Origin: a virus
Length of the DNA stretch: 57,396 nt
Virus record (IMG/VR): IMGVR_UViG_3300042391_000568
Coordinates: 1 to 57,396 of that record
Reading direction: 5' to 3' (one strand)
Shown here: piece after piece, positions 16,759-23,226 of the stretch
Layout: the number at the start of each line of letters is the position of its first letter
Numbering within the stretch: the stretch's first letter is position 1
Position numbers and translations under genes: made by a program
Notes under the pieces: generated by a model
Databases searched by the model: none
Seen by the model: only the letters and a program-made list of their open reading frames with translations
What the model was told of the DNA's origin: nothing

Positions 16759-16831
16759 AGCCCAGAGTCAGATTCGAACTGACGACCTACTCATTACAAA
16801 TGAGTTGCTCTACCAACTGAGCTATCCAGGC
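16759..16831 (-). tRNA. tRNA-Thr(UGU)
   Basis: Acceptor GCCTGGA/TCTGGGC, D-arm GCTCAGTTGGTAGAGC, anticodon ACTCA-TTTGTAA-TGAGT. Confidence 0.94.
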
Positions 16832-16839
16832 TTATATTG

Positions 16840-16911
16840 TACTCAGTACGGGATTCGAACCCGTATTACATCCGTGAAAGGGATGTGACCTAACCCTTAG
16901 TCGAACTGAGC
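16840..16911 (-). tRNA. tRNA-Glu(UUC)
   Basis: Acceptor GCTCAGT/ACTGAGT, anticodon CATCC-CTTTCAC-GGATG, T-arm ACGGG-TTCGAAT-CCCGT. Confidence 0.92.
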
Positions 16912-17003
16912 GTTAAAGGAAAGTAAAAGATGGGTGCGTGGACGATTACTTTTATGATTGGCTTTACTTTGGCTTTTAACCCCCTCACTCTACGATTTCT
17001 CAT
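16890..17003 (-). CDS. Possible 37-residue basic peptide
   Basis: In the 208-nt spacer before tRNA-Glu an ATG at 17003 opens MRNRRVRGLKAKVKPIIKV and so on to a TAG inside tRNA-Glu. It is very basic and follows the promoter at 17030-17061 by about 27 nt. Overlap with a tRNA makes it doubtful. Apart from this and the promoter, I see nothing in the spacer. Confidence 0.25.
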   Translation of the reverse strand: MRNRRVRGLKAKVKPIIKVIVHAPIFYFPLTLSSTKG

Positions 17004-17029
17004 TTTGTTTCCCAATCAACCTTATATGT

Positions 17030-17061
17030 TAAATATACAATAATTTTCCCTATATACCAAA
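17030..17061 (-). promoter_or_regulatory. Early-type promoter for the downstream tRNA block
   Basis: TTTGGTAT, 16 nt, TATATTTA on the minus strand, between tRNA-Leu(UAG) and tRNA-Glu. It would transcribe Glu, Thr, Asp, Arg, Leu(UAA) and the element that ends at the 16222 terminator. Confidence 0.65.
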
Positions 17062-17119
17062 AAATTACCCTCAAAAAAATTTTCGGACTTTTGGTAAAAA
17101 GTGAAAAAAGTACATTTTG

Positions 17120-17194
17120 TACCGGTAATAGGATTCGAACCTATAATTGTATGGCTTCTAAGACCACTGCGTATGCCAATTCCGCCATACCGGT
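17120..17194 (-). tRNA. tRNA-Leu(UAG) with a short variable loop
   Basis: Acceptor ACCGGTA/TACCGGT and a Leu-like D-arm (TGGCGGAATTGGCATACG). The anticodon loop is CTTAGAA on a weak stem with G.U pairs. The variable loop is only about 6 nt, unusual because tRNA-Leu normally has a long arm. Confidence 0.82.
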
Positions 17195-17201
17195 ATTTAT
17201 G

Positions 17202-17286
17202 CGGAAAGTGTGAGATTCGAACTCACGGACCTTTAACAGTCGGCAGTTTAGTAAACTGCTGGTTTCAACCACTCACCCAACTTTCC
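17202..17286 (-). tRNA. tRNA-Ser(ACU), unusual anticodon
   Basis: Acceptor GGAAAGT/ACTTTCC, anticodon arm GCAGT-TTACTAA-ACTGC, class II variable arm GAC...GTC, 3' GCA. The anticodon reads ACU; bacteria normally use GCU for AGU/AGC codons. Confidence 0.85.
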
Positions 17287-17290
17287 TTTG

Positions 17291-17362
17291 GGTGTAAGGA
17301 CGGTATCGAACCGTCTTATCTAGCTCCACAAACTAGCGCTTCACCTTAAAGCTTCAAACACC
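17291..17362 (-). tRNA. tRNA-His(GUG)
   Basis: The anticodon loop is TTGTGGA on CTAGT/GCTAG. An extra 5' G pairs with C73, the tRNA-His hallmark. The acceptor has two apparent U-U mismatches. Confidence 0.85.
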
Positions 17363-17367
17363 ATTTG

Positions 17368-17437
17368 AGGTTAGTGTTAGAATCGAACTAACTCCGTAAG
17401 ATTTGCAGTCCCACCGGCCTCCACGACCTAACTAACC
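17368..17437 (-). tRNA. tRNA-Cys(GCA)
   Basis: Acceptor GGTTAGT/ACTAACC, anticodon loop CTGCAAA on a wobble-rich stem, discriminator U as expected for Cys. Confidence 0.88.
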
Positions 17438-17442
17438 ATTTG

Positions 17443-17515
17443 TAGTTTCAGTAGGATTCGAACCTACACTCTAACATCCGTAGTGTTATGTGATAATCCA
17501 TTTCACTATGAAACT
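17443..17515 (-). tRNA. tRNA-Arg(ACG)
   Basis: Acceptor AGTTTCA/TGAAACT, anticodon TAACA-CTACGGA-TGTTA. A34 would need deamination to inosine by host TadA. Confidence 0.92.
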
Positions 17516-17520
17516 ATTTG

Positions 17521-17589
17521 CACGCAGTGAAGGAATTGAACCCTCTCCTTTGGTTTTGGAGACCAATTGGCTGCCATAGCCTACCACGT
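17521..17589 (-). tRNA. tRNA-Trp(CCA)
   Basis: Acceptor ACGTGGT/ACTGCGT, anticodon TTGGT-CTCCAAA-ACCAA, discriminator G. Confidence 0.92.
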
Positions 17590-17594
17590 GTTTG

Positions 17595-17667
17595 TAGGAA
17601 TAACAAGATTCGAACTTGTGACATCTAACGTATCAGATTAGCACTCTACCAGCTGAGTTATATTCCT
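17595..17667 (-). tRNA. tRNA-Ile(GAU)
   Basis: Acceptor AGGAATA/TATTCCT, anticodon CTAAT-CTGATAC-GTTAG, D-arm ACTCAGCTGGTAGAGT. Confidence 0.93.
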
Positions 17668-17672
17668 ATATG

Positions 17673-17746
17673 TTGGGAATGCAGGATTCGAACCTACGGC
17701 CTCTAGCTCCCAAAGCTAGCGCGATACCGGACTACGCTAATTCCCA
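17673..17746 (-). tRNA. tRNA-Pro(UGG)
   Basis: Acceptor TGGGAAT/ATTCCCA, anticodon CTAGC-TTTGGGA-GCTAG, T-arm with TTCGAAT loop. Confidence 0.93.
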
Positions 17747-17751
17747 TTTTG

Positions 17752-17823
17752 TTATCGGACCTGGACTTGAACCAAAACTAATAGAATCAAAATCTATTGT
17801 GCTGCCAATTACACCATCCGACA
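17752..17823 (-). tRNA. tRNA-Gln(UUG)
   Basis: Acceptor TGTCGGA/TCCGATA, anticodon ATAGA-TTTTGAT-TCTAT, T-loop TTCAAGT. Confidence 0.92.
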
Positions 17824-17903
17824 ATTTCCAATTTTGTTATCACCATTTCCTGGTGTGCTAATACACTAAACTTCCAGGCGTGTTCCGGATTGGTAACCGT
17901 TTG
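17824..17903 (-). other. Structured spacer between tRNA-Gln and tRNA-Gly
   Basis: 80 nt without ORF. It can form CCTGG...CCAGG enclosing GTG-TATTAG-CAC, or the competing hairpin CACCA-GGAAA-TGGTG. No anticodon or T-arm, so not a tRNA. Confidence 0.35.
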
Positions 17904-17976
17904 AGCAGATGAGAGGAATCGAACCTCCGTCTCCTACTTGGAAGGAAGGAGTAATGAACCATTATACGACATCTGC
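17904..17976 (-). tRNA. tRNA-Gly(UCC)
   Basis: Acceptor GCAGATG/CATCTGC, D-arm GTATAATGGTTCATTAC, anticodon loop CTTCCAA with one mismatch in the stem. Confidence 0.9.
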
Positions 17977-17994
17977 ATATCAAATAAACAATTG

Positions 17995-18066
17995 AGGGAA
18001 GGGAGAATTACGATATCTCGACCTGATGATTAACAGTCATCTGCTCTGCCGCTGAGCTACCATCCC
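17995..18066 (-). tRNA. tRNA-Asn(GUU)
   Basis: Acceptor GGGATGG/CCTTCCC, anticodon GATGA-CTGTTAA-TCATC. The T-loop reads ATCGTAA rather than TTCRANY, a small anomaly. Confidence 0.88.
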
Positions 18067-18104
18067 AAAAACAAAAAACCCCAACTAATTAAAGTCAGGG
18101 TTTT
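18067..18104 (-). terminator. Rho-independent terminator after the large RNA
   Basis: A 12-bp stem, minus strand AAAACCCTGACT...AGTTGGGGTTTT, followed by TTGTTTTTG. Two G.U pairs exist only in the minus-strand RNA. It ends transcripts from the 18105-19304 region just before tRNA-Asn. Confidence 0.78.
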
Positions 18105-18135
18105 CTAAAATTCTTAATATAAATCTAGCCTAACT

Positions 18136-18204
18136 TTACATATCTCTGCTACCCCAAATCTGATTCGGTGTGCTACAAAGTGTATGTAATGTTAATGCTT
18201 TCAT
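18136..18204 (-). CDS. Possible 22-residue peptide
   Basis: ATG at 18204 opens MKALTLHTLCSTPNQIWGS and ends with TAA at 18136. A TATATTTA box (18211-18218) lies 6 nt upstream without a good -33 box, and the terminator at 18067-18104 follows. Arrangement is gene-like, but size gives little support. Confidence 0.2.
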   Translation of the reverse strand: MKALTLHTLCSTPNQIWGSRDM

Positions 18205-18300
18205 TTGTTATAAATATAATCGAATTAAAAAAGTAATCAATCTTCAAAATACGCCACGTCAAGTCATGCTCCGGTTAATACTAGCCTCGATGAATTACTC

Positions 18301-18343
18301 TGTTATCATTATTGGAATCGAACCAACATTAACCATTATGATA
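18301..18343 (-). other. Minimal tRNA-like hairpin lacking an anticodon arm
   Basis: Minus strand TATCATA ... GTTGG-TTCGATT-CCAAT-AATGATA-ACA. It has an acceptor-like stem, a D-loop-like AATGGTTAAT, and a canonical T-arm with 3' ACA, but no anticodon arm. It lies in the 3' part of the large RNA, so it may be a tRNA remnant or a tRNA-like processing domain. Confidence 0.45.
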
Positions 18344-19272
18344 AAATAAAATAGGGATGAGAATACTCCATATTGTGAACCAGCTTTAGAAAGATTATTA
18401 GTTCCTTCCGTTTCCACTACCTTTTGAGTAGTACCAATTCAATGTGGATGATTTAAGACTATCAGTCTTTAAGTTGCCGATTACTCTCTACTTAATTATT
18501 TTCTTTAAGCCTCGCAGCCTAATTAATTCTTGCGGAATTAGAAACCTTTCGGTAGAATCACAGACTTCTTGCGGAAGTATCGTGGCTAAGAACAGCTCTT
18601 AACTATGTACACACCTTTCACCTGCAACTGGTAAACACTTAAGCTTAATTTTTAATTTGTAGTTTTTACACCGAAGTAAAAATTGAGTTTTAGTTTATAG
18701 AATTATTCAGGTAGTGGTTTACCACTAGCTCCCCCAATTTTTGGTCGAGAGAATACTAAACTACCCGATGCAATATCCCTACTGCGTTATTTTGAGTCAT
18801 CTTCATTGAGTAGTTTTGGTAAACTAGTTCAAAGGATAGTAACAGCACCACCTGTACACAGTCTTATCTTACGTCCTTTCGGATGGTTTGATGTTAAGAC
18901 CACTCTGATAATGAATACCGCAATGATATAGAGGGATTAAGTCTACATTTCTTACTGATATTCTATGGGTTATTCTTATTGGTGTTCCCACCTCAGTCGG
19001 AGTATCTATAATACCCAAACTATTCTGACTGTTCCGATATAGTGTTACCCTTTCGTACAAAGCCTAAATAATATCCCACTTGCATACTTGAGTTAGTCTC
19101 TCCTTACGGGGAAAGTAACCGCAGATGTATCACTTAATACACCCACTTTATCCTTGTTTCCAAGTTTATTTACCGACCATATGCGGCCGTTATTCACTAT
19201 GTAAGATAAACTTACTATGTGAAATTATTTCAATAATGTAAAGAACTTTTTAGGTGTTACCCTATTGTTTTA

Positions 19273-19304
19273 TAAATATACGATAATTTTTTTAAACTAC
19301 CAAA
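19273..19304 (-). promoter_or_regulatory. Early-type promoter for the large RNA
   Basis: TTTGGTAG, 16 nt, TATATTTA on the minus strand. Transcription should begin near 19265-19270, at the 5' edge of the structured region. Confidence 0.75.
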
Positions 19305-19326
19305 TATTTTAAACTTTTTTTTTCTA

Positions 19327-19371
19327 AGATTGAATACCGAGTATCTTTCATCACCTATAAGTTTCAATCTT
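19327..19371 (-). ncRNA. Hairpin RNA directly after a promoter
   Basis: Minus strand AAGATTGAA pairs with TTCAATCTT across about 28 nt, starting where the promoter at 19378-19409 should initiate. An A-rich stretch follows, not a U-tract, so it is a 5' structure rather than a terminator. It ends just before the next promoter. Confidence 0.4.
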
Positions 19372-19377
19372 ATATAT

Positions 19378-19409
19378 TAAAGATACACTAAAGTTTTCAA
19401 TCTACCAAA
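19378..19409 (-). promoter_or_regulatory. Early-type promoter
   Basis: TTTGGTAG, 16 nt, TATCTTTA on the minus strand, about 105 nt upstream of the promoter at 19273. The two are in tandem and would give long and short forms of the large RNA. Confidence 0.72.
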
Positions 19410-19429
19410 TTTCTTTGGGTTTTTTATTT

Positions 19430-19507
19430 TGTTAGGATATCCGGCTTTCTTCAGCACTGCGTGCCTCACTCAATCGGTTTTATTAGTTGATGGCTTCAAC
19501 CCTAACA
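19430..19507 (-). ncRNA. Small structured RNA downstream of tRNA-fMet
   Basis: TGTTAGG pairs with CCTAACA to close a 78-nt domain containing GTTGA-AGCCA-TCAAC and GCAC-GCA-GTGC. It starts 5 nt after tRNA-fMet, so it shares the tmRNA transcript. No U-tract follows. Function unknown. Confidence 0.45.
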
Positions 19508-19511
19508 TTTG

Positions 19512-19584
19512 TTGCGATGGGAAGATTCGAACTTCCGACCTCTAGGTTATGAGCCTAGCGAGCTACCTCTGCTACTACATCGCG
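19512..19584 (-). tRNA. Initiator tRNA-fMet(CAU)
   Basis: Anticodon CTAGG-CTCATAA-CCTAG. The acceptor is CGCGATG/CATCGCA, giving the C1xA72 mismatch that marks bacterial initiator tRNAs. The run of three G-C pairs in the anticodon stem is incomplete. It lies 4 nt after the tmRNA. Confidence 0.85.
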
Positions 19585-19588
19585 ATAT

Positions 19589-19989
19589 TGGTGGAGATGA
19601 AGGGAGTCGAACCCTTGTCTTACAAAGTAATCATAATACCAGCATGTCACACGTTTAGTTCGTAATTCTCACACCGCTACGAACTGACGGTGGTAGTGGT
19701 TCGATTTGGCCACTACGCCATTGAGGCTGTATGGTTAGTACAACGGTCCACCACTTTGTTTTGAAATAACAAAGAAAACGATTTCACATTCTATTTAATT
19801 GTCCCATGATGTGTACGGGAGTAATTATGCTGCTACAGCGTAATCGGCACCGATGAAATCCATTAAGGAATCAAAGGTCATAGTTGACATTTCGTCAGTT
19901 ATTGTTTTGTGCAGTTTTAAAGAGTTTCTAGCACTTACCTCTACGTGTGATACTACAATTCTCATTGCAATCAATTCCAAAGCATCCCC
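19589..19989 (-). ncRNA. ssrA: tmRNA (phage-encoded ssrA)
   Basis: 401 nt with both tRNA-like ends: GGGGATG pairs with CATCTCC, the T-arm is AAGGG-TTCGACT-CCCTT, and CCA is encoded. P2 is TCACACGT (19943-19950) with ACGTGTGA (19647-19654). The tag frame (19825-19851) reads GADYAVAA then TAA, paralleling Bacteroidetes tags such as GENNYALAA. Downstream hairpins at 19802-19820, 19754-19774, 19693-19716 and 19658-19684 fit the pseudoknot domain. A promoter at 20010-20041 starts the transcript, and tRNA-fMet follows. It would rescue stalled ribosomes and tag their products. A 46-codon ATG frame runs into the tag in the same frame. Confidence 0.9.
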
Positions 19990-20009
19990 ATTATTTCAAT
20001 GAACTTAAT

Positions 20010-20041
20010 TAAAGATACAACAATTATTTCAATCTACCAAA
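20010..20041 (-). promoter_or_regulatory. Early-type promoter for tmRNA
   Basis: TTTGGTAG, 16 nt, TATCTTTA on the minus strand. Its -7 box ends about 20 nt before the mature tmRNA 5' end, which RNase P would generate. Confidence 0.75.
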
Positions 20042-20091
20042 TATTTTAGGAAGTTTGTTATAACTTGCTGATAATCAATCAGTTATATATA

Positions 20092-21216
20092 TTAATATCT
20101 TGTAAAACCAATCGTTACCCTTTCATCTTTGGTCTTATCTTGTTGATTATCAATGTTATAAATCTCCGCTAATGTCATTCCCTCTTTAGCTTCGGTTTGT
20201 TTATTCAACTTCTTTAACAAAGTTTTAGTATCTTCAAAAGATAACTTACCAAATTTGTGTTCAGCGATTAATCTACCCTTTCTTAATAATGCACTATCAA
20301 TCTTTTCTTTATCCATATTGAAAGTTGCTATTATATAGATGTTTAGGATATCACCTAATATACCATCACTTAAATTCAATAGATTAGATACACCAACTGA
20401 ACTACCACTATTTTGTCTATCACCGATTACTTTCTCAGCATCTTCAATAATCAAAACACAATCTTTGTTCTCCATTAAGAAAGGAACGAAGTCTGGATTA
20501 ACAATACTTTCTGCCATAACAGGTGGTAAAAATAAAACCTTCTTACCTAATTCATGTGCTAAGTATTTTAGATAAGTTGTTTTGCCTGTCCCCGCTAGTC
20601 CATGCAATAGAACTAACTTTGCATTATTATCATTCTTACCTTGTATAGTATCAACAATATTATTATGCATATCACTAAAACCTGTTCCATAATTCAAATC
20701 TAAATCAATTGTAGGTTTACCCAAATCAAATGCTTCGGTTTCAAATCCGTATGATGTAGATTTCAATAAATGAATCTTACCTTTCATATCCTTCTTAGCA
20801 AACTTGTTTAACTCAGGAAATATTTCAAACACTAATGCTAATTCACAGGTTGATTGAATCCATAATTTTAAAGGTGCTTGTTTTGCTTTTAGAACTGCTT
20901 CATCATCATCAACATCTTCACCCGGATATGAATCGTTCCTATTTGAAAATCCTATTACTATTAAATCATCATTATACACATATTCATATACTGCTGTAAT
21001 ACTATAATCAGTTGGTTCATAGTATGTCCTCTTTTCATGTATACAAGTTAATCCTTTCTCTTTCAAATATGGAATAACACTATCATCAAATATTACATTG
21101 TTTGAAAAATATGCTACATTAATAGATTTACCGGTCTTTTCTGAAATGTATTTCTCCGAAGGAAACTCACTGCCATGTGCCGGTGAATATAGTTTGTATT
21201 GTTCTTTATGTAACAT
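20092..21216 (-). CDS. AAA+ ATPase, BCS1/FtsH-like core
   Basis: A 374-residue protein with LLHGLAGTGKTTYLKYLA (Walker A, near residue 208), CVLIIEDAEKVIG (Walker B, near 252), an IATFNMDKEKID sensor-1 and LLRKGRLIAEHKFG with arginine-finger residues. The last part (LSFEDTKTLLKKLN) resembles the AAA lid. The N-terminal 200 residues are not recognised. Such phage ATPases may unfold or remodel proteins. It is the first gene after the RNA island and lies 5 nt from the SGNH gene upstream. Confidence 0.75.
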   Translation of the reverse strand: MLHKEQYKLYSPAHGSEFPSEKYISEKTGKSINVAYFSNNVIFDDSVIPYLKEKGLTCIHEKRTYYEPTDYSITAVYEYVYNDDLIVIGFSNRNDSYPGEDVDDDEAVLKAKQAPLKLWIQSTCELALVFEIFPELNKFAKKDMKGKIHLLKSTSYGFETEAFDLGKPTIDLDLNYGTGFSDMHNNIVDTIQGKNDNNAKLVLLHGLAGTGKTTYLKYLAHELGKKVLFLPPVMAESIVNPDFVPFLMENKDCVLIIEDAEKVIGDRQNSGSSVGVSNLLNLSDGILGDILNIYIIATFNMDKEKIDSALLRKGRLIAEHKFGKLSFEDTKTLLKKLNKQTEAKEGMTLAEIYNIDNQQDKTKDERVTIGFTRY

Positions 21217-21220
21217 TTAT

Positions 21221-21973
21221 TTAAATTTTATTTTTTAATAATTCTACTATTTCTTTATGTCCTTTTGGTGATGGATGTCCTCTTTCCTCAAACATACTAT
21301 CATCCTTAAATCCTTTGAGATATTTTGTTAAGTTTATATCTTTAAAACTTTGTGGAATTTGTTTCCATAAATCTACTAACCCAAAGTAATCGTTAGTATC
21401 ATCAAATTGTTTAGCAACTTTTTCAGTATGAATATCTTTGTTTAAAGTAAAAATTTCATCTTCATCGTAATCAAAGAATGCATTTATATAAAGATAAGGT
21501 ATTTTATTCGCTTCACAAAATGATTTAAGGGAAATTATTTGATGAAAAACCCTTAGTAATGAAGGAGTTAGGTGTGTTTGATGAATTACATATTTACTAT
21601 CCGTCAAATGTTGTTCATCAATTTTACCCCACTTATCCTTATGTGTCCACAATCTCTCGTTTACAAATACATCACCATCAAAATAATCAAATCTAGTAGG
21701 TGCAGTAAAAGAAATCAATACAAACATCTCATCTACTTTAACATATCCCAATTCCTCATTGTAAATTGGCTCAGCATTAACAAACTTACATAAATCTCTT
21801 AAAGTATTTCTATAAATTCTATCATTGGATATACCACTACTAGCTACATTGAAATCTACCAAACCTTTTTCTTTGGCCAACAATGAAGAGAAACGATTAG
21901 TTCTATCCTTTAATTCAGAACCCCAACTAACCGAATCACCATTTGTATATAGTATTTTTAATTTTTTCTCCAT
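21221..21973 (-). CDS. SGNH-hydrolase-like protein (copy 2)
   Basis: About 250 residues from the ATG at 21973; a GTG two codons earlier is possible. TNGDSVSWGSEL near residue 9 is block I with the Ser nucleophile, ASSGISNDRIYRN near 46 fits blocks II/III, and RGHPSPKGHKEIV near the C-terminus carries the catalytic His. It looks more canonical than the copy at 13927. It overlaps the methyltransferase upstream by about 16 nt. A role in removing acyl groups from surface or DNA-linked sugars is possible but unproven. Confidence 0.7.
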   Translation of the reverse strand: MEKKLKILYTNGDSVSWGSELKDRTNRFSSLLAKEKGLVDFNVASSGISNDRIYRNTLRDLCKFVNAEPIYNEELGYVKVDEMFVLISFTAPTRFDYFDGDVFVNERLWTHKDKWGKIDEQHLTDSKYVIHQTHLTPSLLRVFHQIISLKSFCEANKIPYLYINAFFDYDEDEIFTLNKDIHTEKVAKQFDDTNDYFGLVDLWKQIPQSFKDINLTKYLKGFKDDSMFEERGHPSPKGHKEIVELLKNKI

Positions 21974-23190
21974 ACCCACATTGGTTCACAAAACGTTTTA
22001 TCAGCTGCTTCTCTTGCTTTTTCTAATGCTTCTTCGGTATATCTACCTTCATCACCCTCTATAATTGCCCCAGCACCTGCACTACCAGGTCTTTTTGCCA
22101 TTTCCATACCCATACACCCTAAGTATTCTGCACCCTCTTGTTTCTCAAGGTATTCGTTCATAGGAGTAGTGATTGCTCTATAACCTTTATCCGTTCCTTT
22201 TGATGAAGCGTACACATCCGCAATGTTTACAATTAGAACACCACCTTTTTTAAGTGTTTTCCAAATCTTTCCTAATGCTTTGTGTAAGAATTGTTCGTTC
22301 CACTCATCAATTGTTTTATATCTAACCCAACTTTGTGTATCATCATACGAATACCGTTCCACACTAAAATAAGGAGGACTTGTAAAAGCAATATCAAAAT
22401 AGTTATCATATCCAGCATAGTCAAAATCTTCAGCTGGACTCTCCACAAAATCAGCTTTCTTTTCCAATTCAAAGAAGCCATTATTTTTTTCATAGAACTC
22501 CGCCTGTTGTCTATAAATAGGATGGTTTTCTTTACGCGGGTCAATACCTACATAATGTTTTCCGTATTCACTCGCATAGAAACCACACATTCTATCTCCC
22601 CAACCTGCTGCAAAATCTAATACGGTTTCTGCTTTAAAGTAATCGTATAATGCTTTTGCTACATTTGGTTTGAACTGAGAACAAATATATTTTCGTAAAG
22701 ATAAAGCTACTCTTAAACTACCTCTATCAATTTCATCAAACTTTAATGTGTACATTGCACCCATTAGCGTAACCATAAATTCATATGTTCTCCAAGTTCT
22801 ATCAGGACCCGGTGATACCGTTCCATCTACACCCCATCTATTCGCTTGTTGAAAATAGTTTGATGCTTGGTTTCCGGTATTAACTCGTCTAAAATACAAT
22901 TGTTTACCTTCGAATCCTAATCCGAATTTACTATCACCTGCTTTACGAATGAACCACTCATCATCTTTCAATAATTCGTTCCATCTCGTCTTTTTTAATG
23001 CTAAGTATTCTTTACGGGCATCATCCTCACTAATTTCTTGATAAGGTAAGGGATATTCCATAGCTAATCTTGCTAAGGATTCACACACATCTGCTTTCTC
23101 AAATGTGGTTTGAATATGTTTCCATTGTTCTGCATTGATATACAGGTATGGTGACATATTTTTGAATTGGTCAAAGTAATCTAAATACAT
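21958..23190 (-). CDS. TSPPY-type DNA methyltransferase-like protein (copy 2)
   Basis: A 410-residue paralogue of the protein at 7430. Shared features are VLDFAAGWGDRMCGFYAS (SAM site), YVGIDPRKENHPIY, and FTSPPYFSVERYSYDDTQSW (catalytic box), then a strand LKKGGVLIVNIADVYAS. It is about 110 residues shorter at the N-terminus. Having two enzymes with one catalytic core but different flanks suggests two target specificities. Overlap with the SGNH gene implies coupling. It is probably an amino-methyltransferase, but the modified base is unknown. Confidence 0.75.
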   Translation of the reverse strand: MYLDYFDQFKNMSPYLYINAEQWKHIQTTFEKADVCESLARLAMEYPLPYQEISEDDARKEYLALKKTRWNELLKDDEWFIRKAGDSKFGLGFEGKQLYFRRVNTGNQASNYFQQANRWGVDGTVSPGPDRTWRTYEFMVTLMGAMYTLKFDEIDRGSLRVALSLRKYICSQFKPNVAKALYDYFKAETVLDFAAGWGDRMCGFYASEYGKHYVGIDPRKENHPIYRQQAEFYEKNNGFFELEKKADFVESPAEDFDYAGYDNYFDIAFTSPPYFSVERYSYDDTQSWVRYKTIDEWNEQFLHKALGKIWKTLKKGGVLIVNIADVYASSKGTDKGYRAITTPMNEYLEKQEGAEYLGCMGMEMAKRPGSAGAGAIIEGDEGRYTEEALEKAREAADKTFCEPMWVWRKN

Positions 23191-23226
23191 ATAACTAAAT
23201 TTACGAAAATTATTTGATAAAACCTA

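Larger units (their letters stand above)
18105..19268 (-). ncRNA. Candidate giant structured RNA, about 1.0-1.2 kb
   Basis: No sustained ORF exists here, but the minus strand is packed with hairpins. GNRA loops include CTTG-GAAA-CAAG (19153-19164), TCCCC-GTAA-GGAGA (19099-19112), TCC-GAAA-GGA (about 18875) and ACC-GAAA-GGT (18544-18553). Others are ACTTC-CGCAA-GAAGT (18564-18578), TAATTC-CGCAA-GAATTA (18524-18540), TTTTTAC-TTCGGT-GTAAAAA (18663-18682), TAGTGG-TAAA-CCACTA (18712-18727), and a 5' hairpin with a symmetric internal loop (19194-19222). A strong promoter precedes it and a terminator follows. Length, structure and tRNA-cluster location recall the GOLLD and ROOL phage RNAs. Family membership is inference. 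The 3' limit could be near 18230 if the weak promoter-like box at 18211 is real. Confidence 0.6.

Noticed and set aside
17101-17861. Plus-strand frames of 63-82 codons across the tRNA cluster
   Set aside because: They are antisense to well-formed tRNAs and have no promoter or ribosome site of their own.
18869-19060. 63-codon minus-strand frame (TTG start) in the large RNA region
   Set aside because: It begins with TTG without a ribosome site and is flanked by similar short frames in other phases. It coincides with regular hairpins, which explain the sequence better.
18105-19268. RNase P RNA or self-splicing intron as the identity of the large RNA
   Set aside because: I looked for the GAGGAAAGTCC core, the ACAGAA element, and group I/II catalytic cores and saw none. 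Only a model search could exclude them fully.
19825-19965. 46-residue protein gene instead of a tmRNA
   Set aside because: The flanking acceptor, T-arm, P2 helix and encoded CCA match tmRNA too closely. The open frame is kept as a finding only.
22272-22544. 90-codon minus-strand frame inside the methyltransferase
   Set aside because: It is another frame of the TSPPY methyltransferase, whose motifs are clear.
23191-23226. Early-type promoter before methyltransferase copy 2
   Set aside because: TAAATTTA is followed at the right distance by a sequence with no TTTGG, so support is too weak.
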